Source: Marinobacter salinisoli
GTDB lineage: Bacteria; Pseudomonadota; Gammaproteobacteria; Pseudomonadales; Oleiphilaceae
Direction of reading: 5' to 3'
Length of the DNA stretch: 64,000 nt
Assembly: GCF_017301335.1 (NCBI RefSeq)
Contig: NZ_CP071247.1
Span: 3,286,001 to 3,350,000, forward strand
Part shown: in pieces, positions 24,946 to 33,325 of the stretch
Numbering within the stretch: position 1 is the stretch's first letter
How the letters are laid out: each line of letters opens with the position of its first letter
Made by a program: the position numbers and the translations under genes
Notes under the pieces: model-generated
What the model was told of the DNA's origin: nothing
What the model saw: only the letters and a program-made list of their open reading frames with translations
Databases searched by the model: none

Positions 24946-25707
24946 TCACGCTTCAGCCATCCGCTCCTTTATCAAAGCTACGAATTCGGCGAAAAACGCC
25001 ATGAAAACGCCACCCAACAAACCCAGCAAGCCAGCCAAAAGTAAAATTAGACTTCCAGCAGGTCCTTCGCTGTCGACACTCTTTCGGCTAACAGCTAAAA
25101 CCTCCATGGATTGAATAGAAGCAAGCCGGGACTCAAGAGAGAAGCGCTTATCAATCGCAGATGCTATCAACGGTTGCGCTTCTTCAGTTCCCTTGAGTAT
25201 CTCTATCCGCTCATCTAGTGATTCGATTCGGGTTTCAAGGTTTCGCGTCAGGCTGTTTACGGCCGCTACCTGACCTTCTTTGAGTTGAGCGACCAGCCTC
25301 GCGTGGATTTTTTCGACAATCTCAAACTGAGCGGCTCTCGCCTCAGATCTTATTCGAATCAGGCCAGTGTTCTCGGGGTTCGAAAAACTAACTTTCAACG
25401 GCAATTTCTGATTTGTTTGGGCAGTAAATTCAGCCTCATATTGTGGCAGCCAGTGATTTTCAAGTTCCGCAATCAGAACAACAGGGGCCTCGATGTATTC
25501 TCGCTCCCCCAGCACTTCTTGCTCTGCCACCTTGATAAGACTAGTGTACTCAGATTTTTTAGGCGCGAAAAAGGCATACGCTGCGCCGACAAGCAAGACC
25601 GCCAAGAAAACCATATAAAAAATACGTCGCCGTCGAATAAGAGTCGTGGCCAAATCTACCAGACTGATTTCGTCGTCGTACCCGACTCTTTCCTGATTAT
25701 TTTGCAT
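24946..25707 (-). CDS. wzz: Short Wzz-type chain-length determinant
   Basis: Polysaccharide co-polymerase of 253 residues: cytoplasmic N-terminus with DEISLVDLATTLIRRRR, membrane segment ~34-50, a periplasmic region rich in charged helices (coiled-coil-like EIVEKIHARLVAQLKEG, LETRIESLDERIEIL) and a second membrane segment ~219-241. It is shorter than the typical 300-370 residue Wzz and has no kinase domain, unlike the Wzc protein encoded just upstream. Its 253-base leader carries an ops element, so this gene is probably the first of the RfaH-dependent O-unit operon. It would set O-chain length together with the Wzy-like protein. Confidence 0.82.
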   Translation of the reverse strand: MQNNQERVGYDDEISLVDLATTLIRRRRIFYMVFLAVLLVGAAYAFFAPKKSEYTSLIKVAEQEVLGEREYIEAPVVLIAELENHWLPQYEAEFTAQTNQKLPLKVSFSNPENTGLIRIRSEARAAQFEIVEKIHARLVAQLKEGQVAAVNSLTRNLETRIESLDERIEILKGTEEAQPLIASAIDKRFSLESRLASIQSMEVLAVSRKSVDSEGPAGSLILLLAGLLGLLGGVFMAFFAEFVALIKERMAEA

Positions 25708-25749
25708 GAATTAAACCTTTCCGCATCCCACAGCGTTGTTATTGTTAGG

Positions 25750-25762
25750 GCAAGCTACCGCC
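25750..25762 (-). promoter_or_regulatory. ops element in the wzz leader (RfaH recruitment)
   Basis: The minus strand reads GGCGGTAGCTTGC, matching every fixed position of the ops consensus GGCGGTAGNNTNC. It lies 43 bases upstream of the wzz ATG, in the transcribed sense, before a ~24 kb stretch of genes on the same strand. RfaH binds the non-template ops DNA in a paused RNA polymerase and suppresses termination. An rfaH gene lies at 33326-33805. No full JUMPstart upstream half was found. Confidence 0.75.
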
Positions 25763-25891
25763 CATCCCATGTGTCCGGCGGGATCAGGCAGCATCATCAA
25801 AAGGCAAGAAATAACGAGCTTTTGAACGGTTTGCTTCCCTGCCGGTTCAGTTTCCTGCCTGCACCTAGTCACTCTCGTCTTAACAGCGCAT

Positions 25892-25919
25892 ATTCTACGC
25901 CACTGGCTCTTCCTTTTCA
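25892..25919 (-). promoter_or_regulatory. Possible wzz promoter
   Basis: On the minus strand TAGAAT (25897-25892) is a good -10; the best -35 at this distance is poor (TGAAAA, 16-base spacer). Transcription would start near 25885, putting the ops element about 120 bases downstream, a distance usual for ops. Confidence 0.3.
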
Positions 25920-25960
25920 GTTATCTGACCTAAATTTCAGCTAACTGCAAGTTCAGGCTT

Positions 25961-28186
25961 TTACGAAGAGCTAGATGCGTACTCGTACTGATAGTACCCG
26001 TATTGATAAGATGACGACTTTTTCACCACCGCATTCAGCACCACACCGCGAATGTCGATGCCATTCTGTTCGAAACGATGCTTGGTTTGCTCGATTTCCT
26101 TCAGCGGGCTAACTCCGTGCCAAGCAACTAAGAGACTGGCGCCTGCATGCCGGCCGACGATCGCCGCGTCCGTGACGGCCAAAAGTGGTGGAGTGTCGAC
26201 GATCACCAAATCGAAATCCTTGGAGACACTTGCGAGAAACTCATTAAAACGCTTGCTCATTAGCAGCTCAGAGGGGTTTGGCGGAACGGTGCCGCGGGTA
26301 ATGAAACTTAGTCCATCTACCTCGGATTTCCGCAAAACGTCTTCACGACAAGCCTGCCCGGCCAGTAGATCTGACAAGCCCTGCTTGTTCTCGACACCAA
26401 ACACATTATGGGCAAGACCTCGGCGCATGTCCGCGTCCACGAGCAGCACCCTTTGATTGGCCATGGCCATAACAGCTGCCAGGTTAGCTGAAACAAAGGT
26501 TTTGCCTACACCCGGGCTAGGGCCCGAAATCATCAGAATGTTGTTTTTAGCATCCATCATCCCAAAGTGGAGACTGGTGCGCAGGCTTCGCAGCGACTCT
26601 ACGGCCAGGTCTGCTGGGCTCACAACAGCCAGCAAGCCTGAGGTTGTATCGGCTAAATTTGGCCGCAAACCTCTGCGATTTTTCGCGAGCTTGTCCTGCG
26701 TTTCGGAACGTGGGATGGATGCGTATATCGGCAACCCAATTCGCTCAATCTCGTCTGGATTTTCAACCCCGCGATTCATGAAAGAACGCACGAATACAAC
26801 ACCAACTCCAATCATGCCACCGAGCATGAGCGCCATTGCAGTTATAAGCACGCGCTTCGGGGCCACCGGAGTGGTGATATCAACCACAGCCTCATCCACC
26901 ACGCGCACATTACCGACGGTGCCGGCCCGCGCAATATCGAGTTGCTGGATGTTCGAAAGCATCTGGAGATAAATTTTGTTTCCTACCTCTACATCCCGAC
27001 GCAGGCGAACTAGCTTTTGCTGCGTTTCCGGCAGACGACCAAGACGCCGATCGAGTTCCTGCCGACGATGCTTCAGTTCGGCCATCTGAGAGGCCCAGGC
27101 TTTATATCTCGGATGGGTGGGCTGGAAGCGCTGTTCTATTTCCGCCCTCTGAATCTCCAGCTCGGAAATTCGGGTCTCAAGCGCAACGATCTGCTCGAGC
27201 AGCGCTGTGCTTTCGGCTGTGATGTCGATGGTCTCGGCGTTTATCTGGTATTGGTTCAGCTTCCGCTCAGCATCCTCTAGCTCCTTCCTTAACTCCGGGA
27301 GCGACTCTCTCAGAAATTTCAGAGATTTAGCAGCTTCGGCGCTATTGCGCTCCACATTCTGACGCACATAGCGGTTACCCACCTCGTCCAGCACATCTTC
27401 CGCAAGCACGGGATCGGTGTTCTCGTATGACAGCTCGATGATGCCGGAACCCTGCCCCTTTTCCGAGGCCGAAATCGCTTTCTGGAGGGCCATGATCGCA
27501 TTCAATCGTGTGCGCTTTGTCACCCGAAACAAAGTGCCTGGCCGGGCGTGTAATTTGGTGACCATAAGGGCGAATTGGCCTTGCTCCGCAGGTTTGCCAA
27601 CATCGCCATAGAGAACGACCGCCTCGCTCTCGTTGAGCAACTGCCAAGCTCCGCCTTCCATCGCTCGCAAGACATAGGTACCGGCTTCAGCGGGCACCTC
27701 CATACGGGTCACGGTAAGTTCTTCGGCACCCCAAGCGTACTCACTTCCGAACAGCGGCGGTGCCAGACTGCTCTGCTCTCCCTGGAAGCGCCGGGCAATT
27801 GCCTCGCCGATGACGGGAAAATAATTTGGAGTGGTGACGATATCCAGATTAAGCGCTCCAACTACCTCGCCCAGAACTCGGCGGCTCTTGATTAACTGAA
27901 TTTCGGTGCCTGCATTGGACGCAGATTCAAGAAGGCCAGACAGGTCTTCCATGCCCGGTAAAGCACCCTGCTTTTCCTCTACCTGGATCAGTGTGTTTGC
28001 CCGATACACATTCGGCTGCAACAAAGCGTACATCGCCCCGATTAATGTGCACGCAAGAGTGGCCATCAAGATCAACCACCGACCTTCCCACAGGGTACCC
28101 ACGAGGGCCATTAGATCGATTTCGTCATCTGCTCGCCCACTGTTAGGGTGAACAGATCTGTTGTTGGCGTCGGAATTATTTGTCAT
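25961..28186 (-). CDS. wzc: Wzc tyrosine autokinase, polysaccharide co-polymerase
   Basis: A 741-residue inner-membrane protein controlling capsule polymerisation and export. It has an N-terminal Wzz domain with membrane segments at ~38-55 and ~425-445, and a long periplasmic coiled-coil part (~270-400). The C-terminal BY-kinase has Walker A GPSPGVGKT (~553-561), A' VLLVDADMRRG and Walker B LVIVDTPPL. The tail is tyrosine-rich (SYQYGYYQYEYASSSS), the autophosphorylation cluster removed by Wzb. The wzb gene ends 5 bases upstream. There are 253 bases before wzz. Confidence 0.93.
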   Translation of the reverse strand: MTNNSDANNRSVHPNSGRADDEIDLMALVGTLWEGRWLILMATLACTLIGAMYALLQPNVYRANTLIQVEEKQGALPGMEDLSGLLESASNAGTEIQLIKSRRVLGEVVGALNLDIVTTPNYFPVIGEAIARRFQGEQSSLAPPLFGSEYAWGAEELTVTRMEVPAEAGTYVLRAMEGGAWQLLNESEAVVLYGDVGKPAEQGQFALMVTKLHARPGTLFRVTKRTRLNAIMALQKAISASEKGQGSGIIELSYENTDPVLAEDVLDEVGNRYVRQNVERNSAEAAKSLKFLRESLPELRKELEDAERKLNQYQINAETIDITAESTALLEQIVALETRISELEIQRAEIEQRFQPTHPRYKAWASQMAELKHRRQELDRRLGRLPETQQKLVRLRRDVEVGNKIYLQMLSNIQQLDIARAGTVGNVRVVDEAVVDITTPVAPKRVLITAMALMLGGMIGVGVVFVRSFMNRGVENPDEIERIGLPIYASIPRSETQDKLAKNRRGLRPNLADTTSGLLAVVSPADLAVESLRSLRTSLHFGMMDAKNNILMISGPSPGVGKTFVSANLAAVMAMANQRVLLVDADMRRGLAHNVFGVENKQGLSDLLAGQACREDVLRKSEVDGLSFITRGTVPPNPSELLMSKRFNEFLASVSKDFDLVIVDTPPLLAVTDAAIVGRHAGASLLVAWHGVSPLKEIEQTKHRFEQNGIDIRGVVLNAVVKKSSSYQYGYYQYEYASSSS

Positions 28187-28191
28187 TGACG

Positions 28192-28635
28192 TTACTTACC
28201 CAAGTATTTGAGCCAACTTTCCGTGGCTTGCTGTATCAAATGAAACGCATGTTCAAAAGCCGGACGCTGTTGGCGATAAGGGTCCGGAACCGACTGGTTG
28301 TTCTGCCACTTCCCAAGCAAAAAGGCACGGCCTCGAATTTGAGGGGCAATGTCATGCATACGCTTGAGATGCCCTTCTTCCATCGCCAGGACAAGATCCG
28401 CATCCGCCAGCATTTCTTGAGTGACTTGTCTAGCAAGATGGGAAGTGGCGTCGATACCATGTTCTTTTAAAAGTTCCAGAGCGGTTTCGTCTGCCGGTTT
28501 GCCCACCAAGGCACCGATGCCGGCGGAACTGATGTGCTTTTTAGAGTGTTCAGGCAGCTGGGCCCGCAACAGGTACTCCGCCATGGGGCTGCGGCAGATA
28601 TTGCCCACGCAGACAATAAGAATGTTGTTGAACAT
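28192..28635 (-). CDS. wzb: Wzb low-molecular-weight protein tyrosine phosphatase
   Basis: A 147-residue cytoplasmic phosphatase that removes phosphate from the Wzc tyrosine cluster. The P-loop is C9-V-G-N-I-C-R15-S, the family CX5R signature, and the general-acid loop is DPYRQ near residue 115. A TTG just before the ATG is read as the start in the longest frame; the ATG at 28635 has GAGG five bases upstream and is preferred. It lies between wza (11 bases) and wzc (5 bases). Confidence 0.93.
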   Translation of the reverse strand: MFNNILIVCVGNICRSPMAEYLLRAQLPEHSKKHISSAGIGALVGKPADETALELLKEHGIDATSHLARQVTQEMLADADLVLAMEEGHLKRMHDIAPQIRGRAFLLGKWQNNQSVPDPYRQQRPAFEHAFHLIQQATESWLKYLGK

Positions 28636-28646
28636 CAAACCTCGGA

Positions 28647-29747
28647 TCAGTTGGTCAGCTCACGCTCGGTGATTGAACCGTAATAAACGGCCTGCACAGT
28701 AGGCAGTACCTGTGCGATGAGTCGGTTCCAGCGAGCGATAGGCGCGGCTGTTACGTAGACGATATCCCGGGGCTGCAACCTAAACTGATCAGCCAAAACC
28801 AGTGCTGTGGCATTTCGCGCGTGAAGCTGGAAGACGTCAGCAATTTTGTCTGAGTTGTCAGAGGCCTGGCGAATAACAAATACGCCGTTGGCGTTTGCCA
28901 CTGCCTGAGCAAATCCACCAGCATCGGTCAGAGCTTCTGCAAGGGTAATGTCAGACCGGCCAATATTGAGACTTTTTTGCTGCGCCACTTCCCCTAACAC
29001 GAAAATTTTGGCGGCATCGTTGCGGGCTACGTGAATGATATCGTTAGGGCGGAGTAAGACATTTTCGCGCGTATCGCCTTGCCTGTAGAGTCCCCGAAGA
29101 GAGTAACGTCTTGTTTCCCCGTTGCGCGTGAGCGTCACATTCGTCCAGTCCGCCACTTCAGTAAGTCCGTTGGCGTTGCTGACCGCCTCGAGCAGCGTCA
29201 AGGGCACATTGGTGATTGGCTGAGTACCCGGCTTTTTCACTTCACCGGTCAGATAGACCCGCTTTGAACGGAATGACGCCACGGTTACGTCCACCTGAGG
29301 GGACTCAATATACTCTGCAAGGCGCTCTCGGAGGATGTCGCGAATCTCAGTGACCTTCAAGCCGGCCACTTTCACTTTGCCGACGTAGGGGTAAAAGATA
29401 GTGCCGTCGCTGTGCACCCAGTTACCAGCTTCGGAGGGACTTCGATCTCCACCTGCCGGTATCGTCAGTTCAGGGTGGTCCCAAACGGTAATGTTCAGCA
29501 CGTCGCCACGATTTACTTCGTAATCGTATTGGTTTAGCTCCGCTTCAAGCTCCCGATTCAGCACGGGTGTTGTACGAGGAGCAGACAAATTCTCCCTCAG
29601 AAACTGGGGAGTGATGGTATAGATGTTCACCATCTTATCCAGGTCCACGCTCTCGTCCTTTTGCCGATCGTACGGGATGTGGGCTCCGGGTATAACGGCG
29701 CAACCTGAGAGGCTGAGGATTATAAGCAATGAAAGTAGGCGGTTCAT
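28647..29747 (-). CDS. wza: Wza outer membrane polysaccharide export lipoprotein
   Basis: A 366-residue lipoprotein forming the outer membrane channel for capsule/exopolysaccharide. It has a signal peptide with lipobox LSGC (C16), then the polysaccharide export domain (YEVNRGDVLNITVWDHPELT at ~87-105, with GTIFYPYVGKVKVAGL). Two SLBB-like repeats follow (VYLTGEVKKPGTQPI and IFVLGEVAQQKSLN), and a C-terminal segment with W at ~346 could form the outer membrane helix barrel. It heads wza-wzb-wzc. A bidirectional-looking hairpin separates it from the upstream lipoprotein gene. Confidence 0.93.
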   Translation of the reverse strand: MNRLLSLLIILSLSGCAVIPGAHIPYDRQKDESVDLDKMVNIYTITPQFLRENLSAPRTTPVLNRELEAELNQYDYEVNRGDVLNITVWDHPELTIPAGGDRSPSEAGNWVHSDGTIFYPYVGKVKVAGLKVTEIRDILRERLAEYIESPQVDVTVASFRSKRVYLTGEVKKPGTQPITNVPLTLLEAVSNANGLTEVADWTNVTLTRNGETRRYSLRGLYRQGDTRENVLLRPNDIIHVARNDAAKIFVLGEVAQQKSLNIGRSDITLAEALTDAGGFAQAVANANGVFVIRQASDNSDKIADVFQLHARNATALVLADQFRLQPRDIVYVTAAPIARWNRLIAQVLPTVQAVYYGSITERELTN

Positions 29748-29797
29748 CCGGGATTGAAGTTCCGTGGCTGGCTTACGTATTTTGCAGAATAGAGAAA

Positions 29798-29824
29798 GGG
29801 GCTGGTGCTGCCAGCCCCTTTTTT
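29798..29824. terminator. Intrinsic terminator hairpin upstream of wza
   Basis: Perfect 8-bp stem GGGGCTGG/CCAGCCCC with a 5-base loop. The plus-strand side has six T; the minus-strand side has only three (CCCCTTTC). Genes here run on the minus strand, so it would partly stop transcription from the lipoprotein gene into wza, a barrier that RfaH-modified polymerase could pass. Confidence 0.7.
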
Positions 29825-29842
29825 ACTTCAGTGGCGTCTAAC

Positions 29843-30808
29843 TCAACCGGCGGTTGCGCCAGTTGCGCCAGTTGGCAGCTGCTCAGTCAAAATGGCTTCC
29901 TGAAGCTCAGCCTGAGACAGCAAGTCTTGGGCTGCCTGCTCCTCGATGGCCGCTGCATTCGGAGCAATCGGGGCCGCATAGGAGGCGGAACCAGAGCTGG
30001 TAATGGTTTCAGCGTTGTAACCGGCCAGATCAGTCGCGGTGGCACCGGCAGCGGAGAACTCTTGCACCACTTGCGCCACGTTGGCTGGGTTCAGGCTCTC
30101 AATCAACGCCCCAAACGCAGCAGTTTTGTTGAGATCCGAATTGGACTCCATCACCACTGCCACGTCCGCAACCAGGTCAGCGATCTGAGCGCTCAGAACC
30201 TTATTGATCAAATGCAGCTCCGCTGCGGTTTTCTGGTCAACACCCGATGTGCTGTCGAACGCTGCGATCGGGTCATAGGTTGTCAGATCAACCGTCACAC
30301 CTAACTCGCTAGCGAGCTCGGCAGCCGCATCGGCTTTCAGTTTAGCCAGGGTTTCGGTTGAACCGGCGGCCAGCGCGCTTTCGACTTTCATTTGAATCAC
30401 GGTGCTAAAGCCGCTAACTGCGGTACTGCCTGCCGGAGCAAGGTACTTCAGGTTGGGGTCAACTGGCTGCCCGGTGTCTTCGTCAATAGTATTTTCATTC
30501 GCTTCCAGCACCAACGGAGTCAGCAGCTGAGAGTCGGTCAAGCCTTTCAGGCTGAACTTGCCGCCCGCAACGGTGGTAGCGCTTGGCTCATCCGCATCAC
30601 AGGCCTTGTTCAGGTTCTCGTCCACACAAACAGTGGCGCCAACCAGATAGCCATCGTACGCAACCCCTTCAGAAACTCCACTGGGAGACTGGCTTGGGGC
30701 CAGCGTAGAGCTGTTATTATCGGAACAGCCCGCGACAATCATCATCGGAGCAAGGATGGCGGTGGCCATCAGGTTACGCGTGGACAATCCTTTTTTGAGT
30801 TGGGTCAT
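29843..30808 (-). CDS. Lipoprotein with YDGYLVGATVC-type motif, function unknown
   Basis: A 321-residue exported lipoprotein: signal peptide with the N-terminal lysine region and lipobox near IVAGC (C28), then a Ser/Pro-rich linker. A short domain at ~50-80 follows (YDGYLVGATVCVDENLN, CDADEPSATT) of the kind seen at the start of many gammaproteobacterial surface lipoproteins, with an acidic DxNxNxxxD-like calcium-type loop. The rest is Ala/Leu-rich and probably helical. No enzyme motif is visible. It lies between the YjbH-like gene and wza, so a role in anchoring or exporting the polysaccharide is possible, but that is only from context. Confidence 0.7.
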   Translation of the reverse strand: MTQLKKGLSTRNLMATAILAPMMIVAGCSDNNSSTLAPSQSPSGVSEGVAYDGYLVGATVCVDENLNKACDADEPSATTVAGGKFSLKGLTDSQLLTPLVLEANENTIDEDTGQPVDPNLKYLAPAGSTAVSGFSTVIQMKVESALAAGSTETLAKLKADAAAELASELGVTVDLTTYDPIAAFDSTSGVDQKTAAELHLINKVLSAQIADLVADVAVVMESNSDLNKTAAFGALIESLNPANVAQVVQEFSAAGATATDLAGYNAETITSSGSASYAAPIAPNAAAIEEQAAQDLLSQAELQEAILTEQLPTGATGATAG

Positions 30809-30954
30809 ACTAGCCTCTTAATCTCCTGAGTAAGCTATCGCTTGTCTTTTTTAGTTGCTTCTTATCAAAGCCCGCGACACTCAGACTATAAGCGTCGGAG
30901 CTAAAAATCTATATTTTACAGAATGTTACAAAAAACCCCATTGCTCGAGGTTCT

Positions 30955-33045
30955 TTACTGGAGAGCCAATCGACCACGATTTAGGTAGACAGAACGGAGC
31001 GGATTGGCCGATTCAATAACCCTGGCGCCGCCGAATGAGGTCAAATTCCGGTCTTCGTTGATGCGGGTCTGAATGTTGTAGTTCCAGTCTGCATCACCGC
31101 GAATCTGGGCGTAACGGAATTGGCCGGTTTTTTCGGGCGTGAGCGGAATCACCCAGCCAAGGCTGACAAACTCAGCATCTGTGTTCTTGTAGGACAGGCG
31201 CAGGGCGTAGTCGCCAAACCAGAAGCGGCTGTCGATACGAACGCCCGTGTCTTCGGCAAAAAACTGACCACCGTAGATATCCACCTGCGTATCCAACCGC
31301 GGGTTGTAATAGCTATATCGGGCCAGCATCTGGTCTCGGGCGACATTGTCATAATCGGCGTGTTCAAAAGAGCCTCCCAGGTACGCCAGGCTATGCCGAC
31401 CGCCAGCCCCCAACACAAGAGTTTCGTTCAGGACGCCGTTCCAGTCTGTGGCGTACCGGCCCACGTGAAAACTTGTGTAAAGCTGCGGATGCAATTTGAA
31501 CGTCTGCTGAACTTCGGCTTCGGCAAACCCGGTGCGCTGACGATCCTGATAGAACACCCCACCCTTTTCAAAGTCTTCGGTGGCATAAACTTCAGCATTG
31601 TAAGTGACTGAAGCGAGCGCACCGGGCCATAGGGAGACCGAAGTTTCTGCACTGAGGCCAACAGAGGCATCCCACACGCCGTATTCGGTCGCAATACCCG
31701 AGCTGACGGTTGGGCTCAGGGTGATACGCGGTTTCCAGCTGGGACCATAGCCGCCCTGAAAGTCCCATTGAAGCTCGTTTCTGTGGAATACGGTGCCCGA
31801 GGTGTAGTCGGCGGCAAGCATGCGAACTTGGGTGCGATCTCCCTCGCCGCCGAGGCTGATAGTGCGTTCGACAACCGGAATGTTCTGGTTCAGCAGAGTG
31901 AGCTTTGCCGCTCTGTGATGGCTGGCTGCGGACTGAGCCCGTCGCGCGACATCGGCGATGGCATCCCGCTCATCCCGGGTGTAGATGTTATTTTCCCACT
32001 GGACATGGAGAACATTTTCGCGACTGGCGACGGAGACCCGGTCATAACCGTCAGCTATCAGTTGCTGCCCCAGAGCCTTGGCCCGCTCTTTGGCTTCATC
32101 TTTGACAGCTGGGGTATCGACGGCTTCCCCACCCAATGCCTCATCAACGACGGCGGCAGGGGGCTTAGTGAGGGGCTGAACCTGACTCGAAATATTGGAC
32201 GGAGAGTACCCTGGCTCAGAAGCCATAGTAGCGTGTTTGTTCACCGACTGGAGGTGCCGCTTGCTTGTCTCATTACCAAAAGGAATTGAAACGCCTACTG
32301 AGAAAAAGTTTCGATTATTATCGATATTACCCTCATCGTAAGCCAGCACTTTGCCGTTGATCTGCATGCCAATTGGCAACAGCCCCCGGGGAGTACTCCC
32401 GCCTAATCCTAGCCGAACATTTTGGCTATCATATTCCGCCATCACATTCAGCCAAGATGTGGGCCGATATGAAAGCGCACCAAAAGGGCCGTCCACATAA
32501 CGATCAGATAATGTGGGATCACCGTAACCGGCTGAAACTGTGACCGGACCAAACTGACGTCCGGCGACAACGTACAAGGCTTCGAAGTCATCAGTCTCGC
32601 CGCCAAGGTCCTGAACTCCGGCGGCCAACGTGAACCATTCTTGCGGAATAAACGGAGCCTGAACCTTGATGTTCGCGGAGAGATCCCGAATACCACAGTC
32701 CTCTCGGTAGCAATTTGCTTGAGTTCGATCCCAAGTCAGCCGACCACCGACCTCAACATTTGGGAACATACCAAACAGGCCACTGACGTTGTTGTAGTAG
32801 CCGTAGCCCGCCAAAGACTCAGTCGCACGGGTTTCCAAGGCCTGGTCTGAATACTGAACTGCAGCCTTGCCGTGCTCGAGCACTGTCGCAGAGGGCACAT
32901 TGAGGTAGCCGCTATAGCCTGGGAAGGCGAGCGTGGTTGCGAACACCGGCTGGCCATGAAGAACAAGGCCAGCCACGAAGGCCGGCTTCAGACACGCTAC
33001 CGCCCCACCGACCAGGGTCCAGTGTTTTGAGGTCATGAAATTCAT
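30955..33045 (-). CDS. yjbH: YjbH-like outer membrane exopolysaccharide protein
   Basis: About 696 residues with a signal peptide ending near PVFA. The early FPGYSGYLNVPSATVLEHGKA region, and LFGMFPNVEVGGRL and SANIKVQAPFI, are typical of the YjbH/GfcD family of outer membrane proteins made with exopolysaccharide loci. The C-terminal half has alternating beta strands (RYSYYNPRLDTQVDIYGGQFF, GDYALRLSYKN), consistent with a barrel. The longest frame begins at a TTG (33048); I use the ATG at 33045, with a weak Shine-Dalgarno. An ops-like element lies within the signal peptide codons. Confidence 0.82.
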   Translation of the reverse strand: MNFMTSKHWTLVGGAVACLKPAFVAGLVLHGQPVFATTLAFPGYSGYLNVPSATVLEHGKAAVQYSDQALETRATESLAGYGYYNNVSGLFGMFPNVEVGGRLTWDRTQANCYREDCGIRDLSANIKVQAPFIPQEWFTLAAGVQDLGGETDDFEALYVVAGRQFGPVTVSAGYGDPTLSDRYVDGPFGALSYRPTSWLNVMAEYDSQNVRLGLGGSTPRGLLPIGMQINGKVLAYDEGNIDNNRNFFSVGVSIPFGNETSKRHLQSVNKHATMASEPGYSPSNISSQVQPLTKPPAAVVDEALGGEAVDTPAVKDEAKERAKALGQQLIADGYDRVSVASRENVLHVQWENNIYTRDERDAIADVARRAQSAASHHRAAKLTLLNQNIPVVERTISLGGEGDRTQVRMLAADYTSGTVFHRNELQWDFQGGYGPSWKPRITLSPTVSSGIATEYGVWDASVGLSAETSVSLWPGALASVTYNAEVYATEDFEKGGVFYQDRQRTGFAEAEVQQTFKLHPQLYTSFHVGRYATDWNGVLNETLVLGAGGRHSLAYLGGSFEHADYDNVARDQMLARYSYYNPRLDTQVDIYGGQFFAEDTGVRIDSRFWFGDYALRLSYKNTDAEFVSLGWVIPLTPEKTGQFRYAQIRGDADWNYNIQTRINEDRNLTSFGGARVIESANPLRSVYLNRGRLALQ
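32992..33004 (-). promoter_or_regulatory. Second ops-like element inside the yjbH signal-peptide codons
   Basis: The minus strand reads GGCGGTAGCGTGT, identical to the ops consensus at all fixed positions but the last (T for C), and equal to the classical GGCGGTAGCGTG core. It is 42 bases inside the yjbH gene, in the sense direction, and about 135 bases from a good upstream promoter. RfaH, encoded directly upstream, could load here to read through yjbH, the lipoprotein gene and wza-wzb-wzc. Confidence 0.6.
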
Positions 33046-33060
33046 CAATTTTTCTGGGAC

Positions 33061-33096
33061 AAAACGGGGCCTGAAGCGATAGAGACGCTCCGTTTT
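33061..33096 (-). promoter_or_regulatory. Leader hairpin upstream of yjbH
   Basis: AAAACGG (33061-33067) pairs with CCGTTTT (33090-33096), with an inner AGCG/CGCT pairing. On the minus strand the 3' arm ends in four T, so it resembles a weak attenuator just before the yjbH start. It lies between the candidate promoter and the ops-like element. Confidence 0.4.
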
Positions 33097-33148
33097 GGTC
33101 CTTATTAGTGATGTAAGTTATTTGGATATGTTTCCGAATGGCGGCGCG

Positions 33149-33176
33149 ATTCTAACGGCCCTGTAACTATTAGCAA
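33149..33176 (-). promoter_or_regulatory. Candidate sigma-70 promoter for the yjbH operon
   Basis: On the minus strand TTGCTA (33176-33171), a 16-base spacer and TAGAAT (33154-33149). The predicted start near 33141 gives a leader of about 95 bases that contains the hairpin at 33061-33096. Confidence 0.45.
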
Positions 33177-33325
33177 GTGCCATTTGGCCGCCTCACTGCA
33201 ATTCAGGTAGTTAGGCGCGTGAAGAATTGTTAAAAGATGAGGAAGCGAATGAAATACAGCGAAGGGACGGCGATAAAGCTCGCTCAAGGCTCAACGAAAC
33301 GCCTTTCCTCCCTTTACTAAGGGAC

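Noticed and set aside
25285..25944. 219-codon plus-strand frame over wzz and its leader
   Set aside because: It opposes a recognisable Wzz gene and has no known motifs; open by chance.
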